A stretch of 64,000 nt of DNA from a bacterium endosymbiont of Escarpia laminata. GTDB taxonomy: Bacteria > Pseudomonadota > Gammaproteobacteria > Chromatiales > Chromatiaceae. The position numbers were made by a program, and so were the translations under genes. The stretch lies in the NCBI GenBank assembly GCA_003660235.1, contig QGON01000064.1:1-64000 (forward strand), written 5' to 3'. The notes under the pieces are model-generated. The model saw only the letters and a program-made list of their open reading frames with translations, searched no databases and had not been told where the DNA came from. Within the stretch, counting starts at the first letter, position 1. Each line of letters begins with the position of its first letter. This document shows, piece by piece, positions 1 through 8,155 of the stretch.

Positions 1-432
1 GACGATTTTCAGCAACCCGATGGTGACGATATTTTGGGACCAGGGATAGGATGGCTGATTGAGTTTGGCGGTGTGGTCGTGGAAAAATCCGCAGCCGAAG
101 ATTTTGCGCCCGCTCTTGTTGTTGATCGAATCATCCAGGGCGACAAGAATCCGCCCGTCCACTGAAGGGTTTGGAATCAACCCCCACAGCACAGACCAAA
201 GCGGGTCCCAGGGTAGCTTGGAGGAGGCCATGAAGGTATAGAAGCGCCGTCGATTCAGATCCAGGCCGAACAGGGTATGTAGCGAACGAAGCAGATTGGA
301 GGTCATCGAGGAGGTAAAGGGGACGATGACCGCCAGCAGCGTGAATACGAACCAGTGGGCGCGTTCACGGCCCAGGGAGGAGGTGGAAAACGGGGCTTGG
401 AGGGCGGTGAGCAGATCGCGTAGAATGAACAT
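1..432 (-). CDS. Transposase, DDE superfamily, partial (C-terminus beyond left edge)
   Basis: An open minus-strand frame of 144 codons runs off the left edge, starting at the ATG at 432-430. The translation has the look of an IS4/IS701-type DDE transposase N-terminus: an opening helical region, then LDDSINNKSGRKIFGCGFF and HTAKLNQPSYPWSQN, a pattern I know from DDE endonuclease-type transposases; the first Asp of the catalytic triad probably lies in the LDDS motif. The rest of the element, including the other catalytic residues, is outside the window, so I cannot tell whether it is intact. No terminal inverted repeat could be fixed between 433 and 584. Confidence 0.75.
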   Translation of the reverse strand, partial: MFILRDLLTALQAPFSTSSLGRERAHWFVFTLLAVIVPFTSSMTSNLLRSLHTLFGLDLNRRRFYTFMASSKLPWDPLWSVLWGLIPNPSVDGRILVALDDSINNKSGRKIFGCGFFHDHTAKLNQPSYPWSQNIVTIGLLKIV

Positions 433-584
433 TGAATGAGGGTGCTTTTTGTTGGGTTATCAATGACTTATCACCACTGATTATACCCGAAAAGCGGCCC
501 TCATTCACCTTTATCTTGTTGATATTACAGCGAATATTCGCATTTTGCCCGAGTCGGCAGGGAATTATATTCCTACCCACTTTA

Positions 585-791
585 TTAGTGAAAGCTTATA
601 TTGCAGACCTGAAAAAACGGTGAAATTTCAGACACCTTACAGAGGCCTGTTTTGATTATTGATCTGGATGATCTCCGCTCAGAAACAGAACGTTCTTCGC
701 CGATAAGAATCTGGGCAATTGTGTCGGCAAGGTCTTGTTGGGCCAATCCATAGCCCATGATTTGGAAGAAAGATTTCAACTGCCCCAGCAC
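585..791 (-). CDS. Small hypothetical protein coupled to nhaD
   Basis: A 68-codon frame begins with GTG at 791, three bases after the nhaD stop, and is preceded at a good distance by an AGGAGG Shine-Dalgarno that overlaps the end of nhaD. That placement suggests translational coupling. The first half (LGQLKSFFQIMGYGLAQQDL, then ADTIAQILI) looks like a real amphipathic protein. The second half is less protein-like and may be read-through of a decayed end. I do not recognise the family. It lies between nhaD and the transposase fragment, so truncation by past insertion is possible. Confidence 0.4.
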   Translation of the reverse strand: MLGQLKSFFQIMGYGLAQQDLADTIAQILIGEERSVSERRSSRSIIKTGLCKVSEISPFFQVCNISFH

Positions 792-793
792 GC

Positions 794-2068
794 TCAGCCT
801 CCTGTGAAATACGCACCGTTGACAGCCATATGTACCAGGATACTGGCAATATAACCGGCGGCAATTGCCGGTGTCCATTTGAGATGGCCGAAGAAGGTGT
901 ATTTCCCTCGTGCCTGGCCCATTAGGGCAACGCCCGCTGCAGAGCCGATGGAGAGCAATGATCCACCGACACCGGCGGTCAATGTCACCAGCAACCACTG
1001 TCCCGTCGACAAATCAGGATTCATGGTAAGTACTGCAAACATCACGGGGATGTTGTCGACGATGGCTGAGAGGACACCAATAGCCACATTGGCGTTGGTG
1101 GCACCCCAACCCGCATACATCATCTCGGATGCCATGCTCAGATAGCCGATGAAACCCAGTCCACCCACGCAGAGCACCACACCGTAGAAGAAGAGCAGGG
1201 TATCCCATTCAGCCTTGGCCACCGGAGAAAATACATCGAAGGCGCCCGGCGTACCCATCTGACCATCGTGTTCTGCATCGTCTGGCTGTCCGTGGTGATC
1301 CCGGTAGGCGGTCTTCTTCAGGAAGTAGCCAAACAGTTGCAGATAACCCAACCCGGTCAACATGCCGATTACCGGCGGCATGTGCAAAAAGTTGTGGAAA
1401 GAGACTGCGGTGGCAATGGTGGCGAGAAACAGCGCGATGATACGTCGTGCTCCCCGCTGCATCGGCACTTGTTCCCCTGATGCATCCGGCTTAACGTCGG
1501 GTACGGCGAAATGCATGATTGCTGCCGGAACAATAAAGTTGACCGCCGCAGGGATAAACAGGGCGAAAAAGGTCCAGAATTCCACGAAACCTTTCTGCCA
1601 GACCATCAATGTGGTGATGTCGCCAAAAGGAGAGAATGCTCCGCCTGCATTGGCGCCGACTACGATATTGATACATGCCAGGGTAACGAAGCGGCTGTTG
1701 TCTCCTCCCACCGCCAGCACGACAGCGCACATCAGCAGCGCCGTAGTCAGGTTATCCGCCACAGGCGAGATGAAAAACGCCAGGGTACCGGTGATCCAGA
1801 AAAGGGCGCGAAAACCGAATCCGCTACGAACCAGCCAGGCGCGCAAGGCATCGAATATCCGCCGCTCCTCCATGGCGTTGATATAGGTCATCGCCACCAA
1901 CAGGAACAGCATAAGCTCCGCATACTCCAACAGATTATGCCGTACTGCATGCTCCGCTGCTTCGTTCAGGCCGTGGCTGGCATAGACCCAGGCAATAACA
2001 CCCCAGATAAGACCCGCAGCGATAATAACCGGCTTGGATTTGCGCAGATGGGTGAACTCCTCTGCCAT
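794..2068 (-). pseudogene. nhaD: NhaD-type Na+/H+ antiporter, main body (N-terminus separated by insertion)
   Basis: This 424-codon frame is the body of an NhaD sodium/proton antiporter (ion transporter superfamily), an inner-membrane protein that exports Na+ for H+. It starts with MAEEFTHLRKSKPVI, which in intact NhaD is internal: it normally follows a signal-like segment and a first membrane helix ending in LAYxxV. That N-terminal part is found 0.4 kb upstream at 2513-2677, separated by inserted DNA. Conserved NhaD segments SPVADNLTTAL and GANAGGAFSPFGDITTLMVW are present, and no further break is seen. The ATG at 2068 could still give a protein lacking the first helix, but I see no strong ribosome binding site there. 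Downstream of an SLC13-family gene in the same operon. Confidence 0.8.
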
Positions 2069-2519
2069 AACGAATAAGGTTAGATTGTGTGAGCGAAGCG
2101 AACCACAATCTGAACCGTTTGTTGGACGAGCCCGGGTATACGAAATTGGGGGAATAATCCGGCGGTACTAGGGGTAGCCAGAAAGGCACTTGACAACGCG
2201 GAATAATGTGCTATTTAGAAAACATCTTTTTCCCGGTCGTTTCCATCGGAAAAACAAAGGGTTACGTTTTTCCAGATAAAAGCCACAAACATAGGATAAC
2301 GCGGTGCGGTCGATTAGACAAGAAGCCTGCGCCCGTCGGAGGCAACCGGGCTGGCGCAGGAGGCGAAATGGATCTGGCCGAGCTTCGTTGTTGGCGTATT
2401 ACTCGGATGCGGCCGTTCTTGGGCCATGCTGATAAACGCCTCGCCGCTCGTTTGGGAGCTACAGCGGTTAACCGCAGGCGTGGGACTTTTCTCCGCGATA
2501 GCGGCTTCGTCCAACAAAC
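2069..2519. mobile_element. MITE-like insertion in nhaD
   Basis: DNA between the two nhaD fragments. A 13-bp inverted repeat, GTTTGTTGGACGA at 2117-2129 and its complement at 2507-2519, bounds about 400 bp. A separate palindrome at 2078-2116 abuts the left end. No transposase gene lies inside; short frames there resemble no family I know. Exact ends are uncertain because the 2507-2519 repeat overlaps bases that could encode the expected nhaD residues Leu-Phe-Val. A short non-autonomous element is the simplest reading; a composite insertion or rearrangement is possible. Confidence 0.6.
2078..2116. repeat. REP-like palindrome
   Basis: Arms GGTTAGATTGTG (2078-2089) and CACAATCTGAACC (2104-2116) pair except for one bulged base, with a short GC-rich loop containing GCGAAGCG. 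It sits directly against the terminal repeat of the nhaD insertion, so it may be part of the same event or an earlier one. Confidence 0.6.
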
Positions 2520-2677
2520 AGATAGGCCAAAACAAACAGCCCAATAGAGAGCCAGCCTACCCAGTGCCCGGTCAAATCCAGATGATCTGCGGCGTGTTCA
2601 GCGGCCATTACCCCACCCGGCAGCGCTGAAAGCAGCACGATAGGAGAGAGTCTTCTCAAGATGTTTTGCATCTTCAT
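2468..2677 (-). pseudogene. nhaD: NhaD N-terminal fragment
   Basis: The frame from ATG 2677 encodes a signal-peptide-like start (MKMQNILRRLSPIVLLSALP, cleavage near VMAAE) followed by HLDLTGHWVGWLSIGLFVLA and then YLFV. This is the usual N-terminus of NhaD and should continue directly into the MAEEFTHLRK segment now found at 2068. After codon 55 (about position 2513) the frame enters inserted DNA and stops at 2468. It begins 16 bp after the stop of the SLC13 gene, which supports one operon. A strong GGAGG-type site is not evident, but the start matches the family. Confidence 0.75.
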
Positions 2678-2693
2678 TCCTACTGTAGCCCCC

Positions 2694-4682
2694 CTAGAAG
2701 ACCAGATTCATCATGACCATCATGACGACCAGAAACAGCACCGTCATAATGCCGCCTGCTTTCATGAAGTCCGCCACCCGGTAGCCTGCCGGCCCCATGA
2801 TCAAGGCATTGACCTGATGGGTGGGAATAAGGAATGAGTTGGAGGTGGCAATCGCCACGGTCAGTGCGAATACAGCCGGATTGGCCCCCGCACCGATGGC
2901 GATATTAACCGCCAGCGGTACCAGCAGCACTGTGGCACCGACGTTGGACATGACGAGAGTGAAGAAGGTGGCCAGTACGGCAACTGCACCCTGAATCACC
3001 CAGATCGGCATATCGCCAACCACGAAAAGCACCTGTTCGGCGATCCACTTTGCAGTGCCGGTGGTCTCTACAGCCAGACCCAGAGGGATCAGTGAGGCGA
3101 GCAGGAAAACTGTTTTCCAGCTGACAGCATCGTAGGCCTCCTCGATCTTCAGTACGCCTGATAACACCATGCCGATGGCGCCTGTCATCAACGCCACAGA
3201 GAGACGGATATCGGTGAACAGCACCATGGAGAGTGCAATGGCGAAGAAGAGGGTGGCGGGTAGAATCTTGTGTGGACGCATCTCCTCTTCACGGGGATAT
3301 TCGGTGGTCACTACCACGAAATCGCGATCTTTTTCGATCCTTTCCAGTGCTTTCCAGGCAGTGTGAACCACCAGGGTGTCACCAGGACGGAGGCATTTAT
3401 TGCGGATATCATCTCCCTCACGCAATGTTTCACCATCACGATGCAACCCGATCAAGGCCAGACCATAGGTCTTGCGCATCCACACATCACGCGCACTCTT
3501 GCCTATCAAGCTTGAACCCAGTGGGATGACCACTTCGGCAATACCCGCCTTGGCGGCGGCAAGCGAATCCGCAAAGGTTCGCAGCTCACTACGCCTTTTC
3601 AGACTGTACTTCTCCACAAAGTGTTCAAGGTCATGCGGGTCAGCCACTACACCCAACACCATGCCTGCCTGGAGATCAGTATCGCGAGCCAAGGTGCCGG
3701 GGCCAACCCGACTCGCTTCGCCTGAGCGCTTGCTGGCGATAACCCGCACCCGGTAGCTGCCTTCAACCTCATCGAGTTTTTTACCGATCAGGTCGCTGCC
3801 GTCGGTGATGACCAGTTCCTTTATAGCGAAATCCACGCCGTAGACATCATGGAAATAGACCATGGGATCAGCACCCACGGTGCTGCTTTCACTCTTCGTC
3901 TTGGGCAATACAAAACGGCCTGCCAATACGAAATAGAGGATGCCTGTGACGATCAATGCCGCGCCCACCGGGGTCACCGAGAAGAGTCCCCAGGTATCCA
4001 TCTGTTGTGCAGCGGGCAACGCCTGATTGGAGGTAAGGATTAGATCATTCAGCAGTATCAGTGGACTGGAACCGACCATGGTCATGGTGCCGCCGAGAAT
4101 CGCGGTAAAACCCATCGGCATCAGCAAGCGCGACATGGGCAGTCCTGAGCGGGCCGAGATCCGCGAGACGACTGGGAGGAAAAGGGCCGCAGCCCCGACG
4201 TTCTGCATAAAGGAGGAGATAAATCCCACGGTGGCTGAGATGATCGGAATGATCCGCCCCTCTGTGGTGCCACCAACCTTCAGAATAAAGGCCGCCACCT
4301 TGCTCATGATGCCCGTTTTATCCAGGCCGGCACCGATGATCATGACCGCGATGATGGAGATTACCGCGTTGGAAGAGAAACCGTCGAACAGGTGCTTATT
4401 ATCCACCAGCCCCTGCTCCAACCCCATGAAAGGGGCCAGGAGCGTGGTCAAGCCCAACAGCACCATGACGGTTGCGGCCGCAACGTCGACACCCACGACC
4501 TCAAACGCAAACAGGTAGATGGTCAACATGAGGATAGCACTGACCCAGGCGATCTCTATCGAAGGCACAACACTGGCCAGAAACAGGGCAAGTGCGGCAA
4601 ACACTGCCGCTGCGATCATCTGTTTTGGAGTGACTATTCCCGGTTTTGCGATAGTCTGTTCTTCATCCGCAAGTTTGTTCAT
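2694..4682 (-). CDS. SLC13-family (DASS) permease with two RCK_C domains
   Basis: This 662-residue inner-membrane protein has the layout of bacterial SLC13/CitT-like permeases that carry regulatory domains: an N-terminal membrane half (about residues 20-260, with SSFMQNVGAAALFLPV and GSSPLILLNDLI), two TrkA-C (RCK_C) domains (about 285-365 and 385-465), and a C-terminal membrane half (470-660, with MSNVGATVLLVPLA and TSNSFLIPTHQVNALI). Family members move anions such as sulfate, phosphate or dicarboxylates, usually with Na+. The substrate cannot be read from sequence. It heads an operon with the Na+/H+ antiporter gene nhaD, which would regenerate a Na+ gradient. The start has a purine-rich site (GAAGAGAG) upstream. 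A consensus sigma-54 promoter lies 250 bp upstream. Confidence 0.88.
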   Translation of the reverse strand: MNKLADEEQTIAKPGIVTPKQMIAAAVFAALALFLASVVPSIEIAWVSAILMLTIYLFAFEVVGVDVAAATVMVLLGLTTLLAPFMGLEQGLVDNKHLFDGFSSNAVISIIAVMIIGAGLDKTGIMSKVAAFILKVGGTTEGRIIPIISATVGFISSFMQNVGAAALFLPVVSRISARSGLPMSRLLMPMGFTAILGGTMTMVGSSPLILLNDLILTSNQALPAAQQMDTWGLFSVTPVGAALIVTGILYFVLAGRFVLPKTKSESSTVGADPMVYFHDVYGVDFAIKELVITDGSDLIGKKLDEVEGSYRVRVIASKRSGEASRVGPGTLARDTDLQAGMVLGVVADPHDLEHFVEKYSLKRRSELRTFADSLAAAKAGIAEVVIPLGSSLIGKSARDVWMRKTYGLALIGLHRDGETLREGDDIRNKCLRPGDTLVVHTAWKALERIEKDRDFVVVTTEYPREEEMRPHKILPATLFFAIALSMVLFTDIRLSVALMTGAIGMVLSGVLKIEEAYDAVSWKTVFLLASLIPLGLAVETTGTAKWIAEQVLFVVGDMPIWVIQGAVAVLATFFTLVMSNVGATVLLVPLAVNIAIGAGANPAVFALTVAIATSNSFLIPTHQVNALIMGPAGYRVADFMKAGGIMTVLFLVVMMVMMNLVF

Positions 4683-4829
4683 TTTTTCTCTCTTCGATAA
4701 TGTTAAATTCTTTGCGAGTGCAACAATGCACCCAGGTTTTCACACTTCGCACCAGTGTCTGCGGCAGCGAGCAGGCAATAATCCACTCCACCTGACTGGA
4801 GACGTCATACCTATCCTGAGCAATGAGTC

Positions 4830-4895
4830 TTAAGCTGCATCCTGATTAGCCAGACCGAATAAAATTTTCTTCAAATCATCACTGAGTATTTTCAT
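4830..4895 (-). CDS. Possible 21-residue leader peptide or gene remnant
   Basis: Within the transcribed leader ahead of the SLC13 gene, an ATG at 4895 opens a frame of 21 codons, MKILSDDLKKILFGLANQDA plus Ala, ending TAA. The composition is protein-like and the GLAxQD segment weakly resembles GLAQQD in the small protein at 585-791. It could be a leader peptide or the start of a decayed gene, since the remaining 150 bp to the transporter has no convincing frame. No good ribosome binding site is visible. Confidence 0.25.
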   Translation of the reverse strand: MKILSDDLKKILFGLANQDAA

Positions 4896-4930
4896 TATCT
4901 TTAATTCCGAATATTAATTACCTCTGATAT

Positions 4931-4946
4931 TGCAATCCCCATGCCA
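4931..4946 (-). promoter_or_regulatory. Sigma-54 (-24/-12) promoter for the SLC13-nhaD operon
   Basis: Read on the minus strand, the 16 bases are TGGCATGGGGATTGCA, preceded by C. This matches the RpoN consensus (TGGCAC-N5-TTGCA) at all but one core position, with the invariant GG and GC dinucleotides separated by 10 bases. It points to the SLC13 gene, predicting a start near 4920 and a leader of about 240 nt. The adjacent NtrC-type activator gene supports the call. Confidence 0.75.
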
Positions 4947-5002
4947 GCTGTGGCCGCTTGTAACCTATTGTTTTTATTGGCCGTTAGAATGACAATTCCA
5001 AA

Positions 5003-5023
5003 GCAATCATTGCATAGTGCAAT
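5003..5023. promoter_or_regulatory. Candidate activator site (palindrome) between sigma-54 promoters
   Basis: Two overlapping palindromes, GCAATCATTGC (5003-5013) and ATTGCATAGTGCAAT (5009-5023), lie about 60-70 bp from each of the two opposed sigma-54 promoters. A dyad in this place is what a shared upstream activating sequence for an NtrC-type regulator would look like. The assignment to the neighbouring regulator is inference. Confidence 0.45.
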
Positions 5024-5078
5024 AGCTGGAAGAATTCTTTTCTGGAAAACAGCAGCAAATGCACTGATGGCATAAGTC

Positions 5079-5094
5079 TGGTAAAATTGTTGCA
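5079..5094 (+). promoter_or_regulatory. Sigma-54 type promoter for the kinase-regulator genes
   Basis: TGGTAAAATTGTTGCA has the GG and GC pairs 10 bases apart and a perfect TTGCA -12 element; the -24 element is weaker (TGGTA instead of TGGCA). Predicted start near 5105, about 17 nt before the ATG at 5122. It would make the two-component genes self-activating. Confidence 0.5.
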
Positions 5095-5121
5095 ATATGT
5101 AACAGATGGTTGCGTTTTGTT

Positions 5122-6609
5122 ATGGCTACTCTCTTCGATCTAACCAGCTTGGGGGGCAAAATCACCAGCGCGTACAACACGCTGGTCGTTAGCACCGCAG
5201 TGCTTGGCATCATTGCCTTTTCAGACTTGTTGTTTCTGGAGCGACAAGTGACAGAGGGCGAGGTGGTTTCTGATTTGAAAGATGCGGTTCTGGAAATGCG
5301 CCGCGAGGAAAAGAATCTGTTTCTCTACGCAGACACTGACGCCTTCTCCAGCGCTGACGAGCAGGCCGCATTATCCCTGAGAATTCTGCAAGAGCACCAA
5401 ACCGCCCTTGGCACAATTTTGCGTGAATCCGACCCAATGACTATGGTGAAGACACTAAAGACCTATCGCAGTAGGCTGGGGCAATGGAAAGTCACAGCGA
5501 TCAGCGATCGGAAACCCATACAGGACGAGATAAGAACTCTCGGGCATCAGGCCTATCTCTCCATTGAATCACTCTCCAGCCAGGAGCGCCGGATGCTTGA
5601 GACTGCGGTTCGGGAGTCTCAGTGGTTTTTATTGATCTCCCTCTTCATGATTGGTCTTTCGATCTATATCGTCGGGCGCCAATTAAAACGCGTGGCAGTC
5701 ACCCCACTCAAGCAACTGGAATCACGCTTGAAGCCAATCGCTGAGGGGCGTTTCAACCATTTAGACACACCTTCAAGTGATCGCGAATTTATCACTTTTA
5801 CCAATGCCTTCAATCGGATGCTGAAAGAGCTGGAGGTCCGCCAAAAGCGTATGTTGCAATCGGAAAAACTGGCATCATTGGGCATCCTTGCATCCGGCGT
5901 GGCGCATGAGCTGAACAATCCACTGTCCAATATCTCCTCATCCTGCCAGCTGCTTATGGAAGAACTTACAGAGGCAGACCCGGAACAACTGAATATCTGG
6001 CTGAAACAGATTGACAGCGAAACCGAGCGTGGACGAAACATCGTGCGAACACTGCTTGATTTCGGCAGCCAGCGTGTCTTCCAGAAGCAGCGGCTCAAGC
6101 TGCTGGATCTGATTAATGAGACCCAGATCATCATCGGCAAGACACTGCAGCAATATTCGGCAAAGCTTTCGATCAATGTGCCCGATGACCTTGCTCTTGA
6201 GGTAGACAAGCAGCGCATTCAACAGCTGTTTATCAATCTTATTCAGAATGCCCTGCACGCAGGCGGTCAAGGCGTCCACCTGCGGATCAGCGCCATCTCT
6301 TGCGAACGAAGTGTTTCGATGATCCCGGATGGTGCCGAGGTGGCTGGAAACCTCAACTGCATCACCGATTACAATGGCAGGTTCATCGAGATTCTGGTTG
6401 CCGATAACGGTCCCGGTATCCCGGCCGAGCAACTTTCCAACGTTTTTGACCCGTTCTTCACTACTAGCGAACCGGGACACGGTGTTGGACTCGGTCTGTT
6501 TATTGTTCAGGAAATCGTGCGCGAACATGATGGCTGTCTTGCCATCGCCTCACGTCAGGGAAAGGGGACTCAGGTGATTGTGCTGCTTCCCGACAAAGCA
6601 CCCGTATGA
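5122..6609 (+). CDS. Sensor histidine kinase, NtrB/ZraS-like
   Basis: A 495-residue membrane kinase that should phosphorylate the response regulator encoded 12 bp downstream. Order: membrane helix (about 15-40), periplasmic sensing region (about 45-165) rich in charged helices, second membrane helix (about 168-185), HAMP linker, dimerisation domain with [10 protein letters not shown] (phospho-acceptor His262), and an HATPase_c domain with N box [11 protein letters not shown]1 DNGPGIP, F box FFTT and G2 GVGLGLF. The ATG at 5122 is preferred over an in-frame TTG at 5110, which lies almost on the predicted transcription start. The stimulus is unknown; the periplasmic domain resembles helical four-helix-bundle sensors. 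Confidence 0.9.
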   Translation: MATLFDLTSLGGKITSAYNTLVVSTAVLGIIAFSDLLFLERQVTEGEVVSDLKDAVLEMRREEKNLFLYADTDAFSSADEQAALSLRILQEHQTALGTILRESDPMTMVKTLKTYRSRLGQWKVTAISDRKPIQDEIRTLGHQAYLSIESLSSQERRMLETAVRESQWFLLISLFMIGLSIYIVGRQLKRVAVTPLKQLESRLKPIAEGRFNHLDTPSSDREFITFTNAFNRMLKELEVRQKRMLQSEKLASLGILASGVAHELNNPLSNISSSCQLLMEELTEADPEQLNIWLKQIDSETERGRNIVRTLLDFGSQRVFQKQRLKLLDLINETQIIIGKTLQQYSAKLSINVPDDLALEVDKQRIQQLFINLIQNALHAGGQGVHLRISAISCERSVSMIPDGAEVAGNLNCITDYNGRFIEILVADNGPGIPAEQLSNVFDPFFTTSEPGHGVGLGLFIVQEIVREHDGCLAIASRQGKGTQVIVLLPDKAPV

Positions 6610-6621
6610 CCGGATCGAATC

Positions 6622-8019
6622 ATGACTGAATCTTCATCGAGTGCCGGGCACATTCTGATCGTCGATGATGAGCCAACAGCGGTCAACAATCTGGCCCATG
6701 TGTGCCGCAAGCAAGGCCATGAAGTCACCACGCGAACAACTGGCATGGGGGCAATCGAGGCACTGGAAAACCACCGTTTCGATGTCATCCTTACCGACTT
6801 GAGAATGGAACGGGTCGACGGCATGGATATACTTCGCAAGGCCAAAGCGCTGAATCCGGAAACTGCGGTCATTCTGATCACAGGTTATGCCACACTCGAT
6901 TCCGCAGTGGCAGCGATGAAAGCCGGGGCGTTTCACTACATTGCCAAACCTTTTCGCCTGGATGAGGTGCGCGAGGTCATACGAAACGCACTGGAGATGG
7001 TTAATCTGAAACGGGAGAATCGACAGCTGAAGGGGCAGCTGACAAACCGCCGTAAGGGACCCTCCATTATCACTCAGGACGCCATTATGCAGCGTCTGCT
7101 GGAGATGGCGCAGCAGATAGCGCCCACCGACACGAACGTACTCATTACCGGAGAGAGTGGAACAGGCAAAGAACTGCTTGCCCGCTTCATCCACGACCAC
7201 AGCCATCGAAGAGACAATATTTTTCAGGCGGTCAATTGCGGCGCCCTGCAAGAGGATCTTCTGGCCAATGAACTTTTCGGTCATGAGAAGGGGGCCTATA
7301 CAGGCGCAACCGAAGCAAGAGAGGGTTTGATCGAGGCAACGAACGGAGGCACGTTGTTACTGGATGAGATTGCGGAGATGTCACTGGGCATGCAGGTCAA
7401 GCTGTTGCGGGTCATACAGGAGAGGGAGGTTCAGCGTCTGGGATCGACTCAGGCCACGGCAGTGGATATCCGCTTGATTGCCGCAACTCACCGCGATCTG
7501 CGTACGGAAGTGGCTGCAGGCCGTTTCCGCCAGGATCTCTATTACCGTCTTGATGTTGTTGATCTGCATCTTCCTCCATTGGCTCAGCGGCGTGATGATA
7601 TACCGCTGCTGGCATTCTATTTTCTGCGCAAGCATGCGATGCGTATGGAGCGCAGTGTGAATGATATCGTTCCTGCAGCGATGGCTATCCTGCTTGAGTA
7701 TGACTATCCAGGAAATATCCGCGAGCTTGAAAACATCATTGAGCGTGGTGTGGCGCTGGCCCAGGAAGGACAACTGACCACGGAGGACCTGCCTGCCACC
7801 CTTACCGAGCATGCCGTGCATGTGGTTCACGAGGAGGTGGTACGCCTGCCCACGCTGGCAGAACGGGAGGTTGACTATATTCGCTATGTATTAAAACAGA
7901 GTGGAAAGAATCGCACTCGGGCGGCGAAAGTCCTTGGTATCGATCGCGTCTCTTTATGGCGAAAGTTAAAAAAGTACGGCATGGAAGAGGAACGGCAGAG
8001 CGATGTAAACGAATCTTGA
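6622..8019 (+). CDS. Sigma-54-dependent response regulator, NtrC family
   Basis: 465 residues with three domains: receiver (about 10-125, phospho-acceptor Asp59 in TDLRM, Lys109 in AKPF), AAA+ sigma-54 activation domain (about 150-385, Walker A GESGTGKE at 177-184, Walker B GGTLLLDEI), and a C-terminal Fis-type helix-turn-helix (GKNRTRAAKVLGIDRVSLWR). The sigma-54 contact loop reads GAYTGA rather than GAFTGA, a conservative change seen in other activators. It is co-transcribed with the kinase upstream. Two sigma-54 promoters in the divergent gap 1.5 kb upstream are its natural targets, controlling its own operon and the SLC13-nhaD operon. Confidence 0.93.
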   Translation: MTESSSSAGHILIVDDEPTAVNNLAHVCRKQGHEVTTRTTGMGAIEALENHRFDVILTDLRMERVDGMDILRKAKALNPETAVILITGYATLDSAVAAMKAGAFHYIAKPFRLDEVREVIRNALEMVNLKRENRQLKGQLTNRRKGPSIITQDAIMQRLLEMAQQIAPTDTNVLITGESGTGKELLARFIHDHSHRRDNIFQAVNCGALQEDLLANELFGHEKGAYTGATEAREGLIEATNGGTLLLDEIAEMSLGMQVKLLRVIQEREVQRLGSTQATAVDIRLIAATHRDLRTEVAAGRFRQDLYYRLDVVDLHLPPLAQRRDDIPLLAFYFLRKHAMRMERSVNDIVPAAMAILLEYDYPGNIRELENIIERGVALAQEGQLTTEDLPATLTEHAVHVVHEEVVRLPTLAEREVDYIRYVLKQSGKNRTRAAKVLGIDRVSLWRKLKKYGMEEERQSDVNES

Positions 8020-8155
8020 GGCAATGATCTCCGATATAAAAACGGATTCCGATTTTGGTTGTGAGTATTCAACCCCGTGATTGTTAATAACCTTAGCTGC
8101 AGCGGGAGTGTGAGTTTCACGACAATGATGATGATTATTTTAATGGGGTATTAAC

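Noticed and set aside
2314-2544. 76-codon frame inside the nhaD insertion
   Set aside because: It overlaps the nhaD N-terminal fragment in another frame and resembles no family, so it is not called as a gene.
8020-8155. Sigma-54 promoter for the LCIB-like gene
   Set aside because: No GG and GC pair 10 bases apart with a TTGC -12 element was found in this gap.
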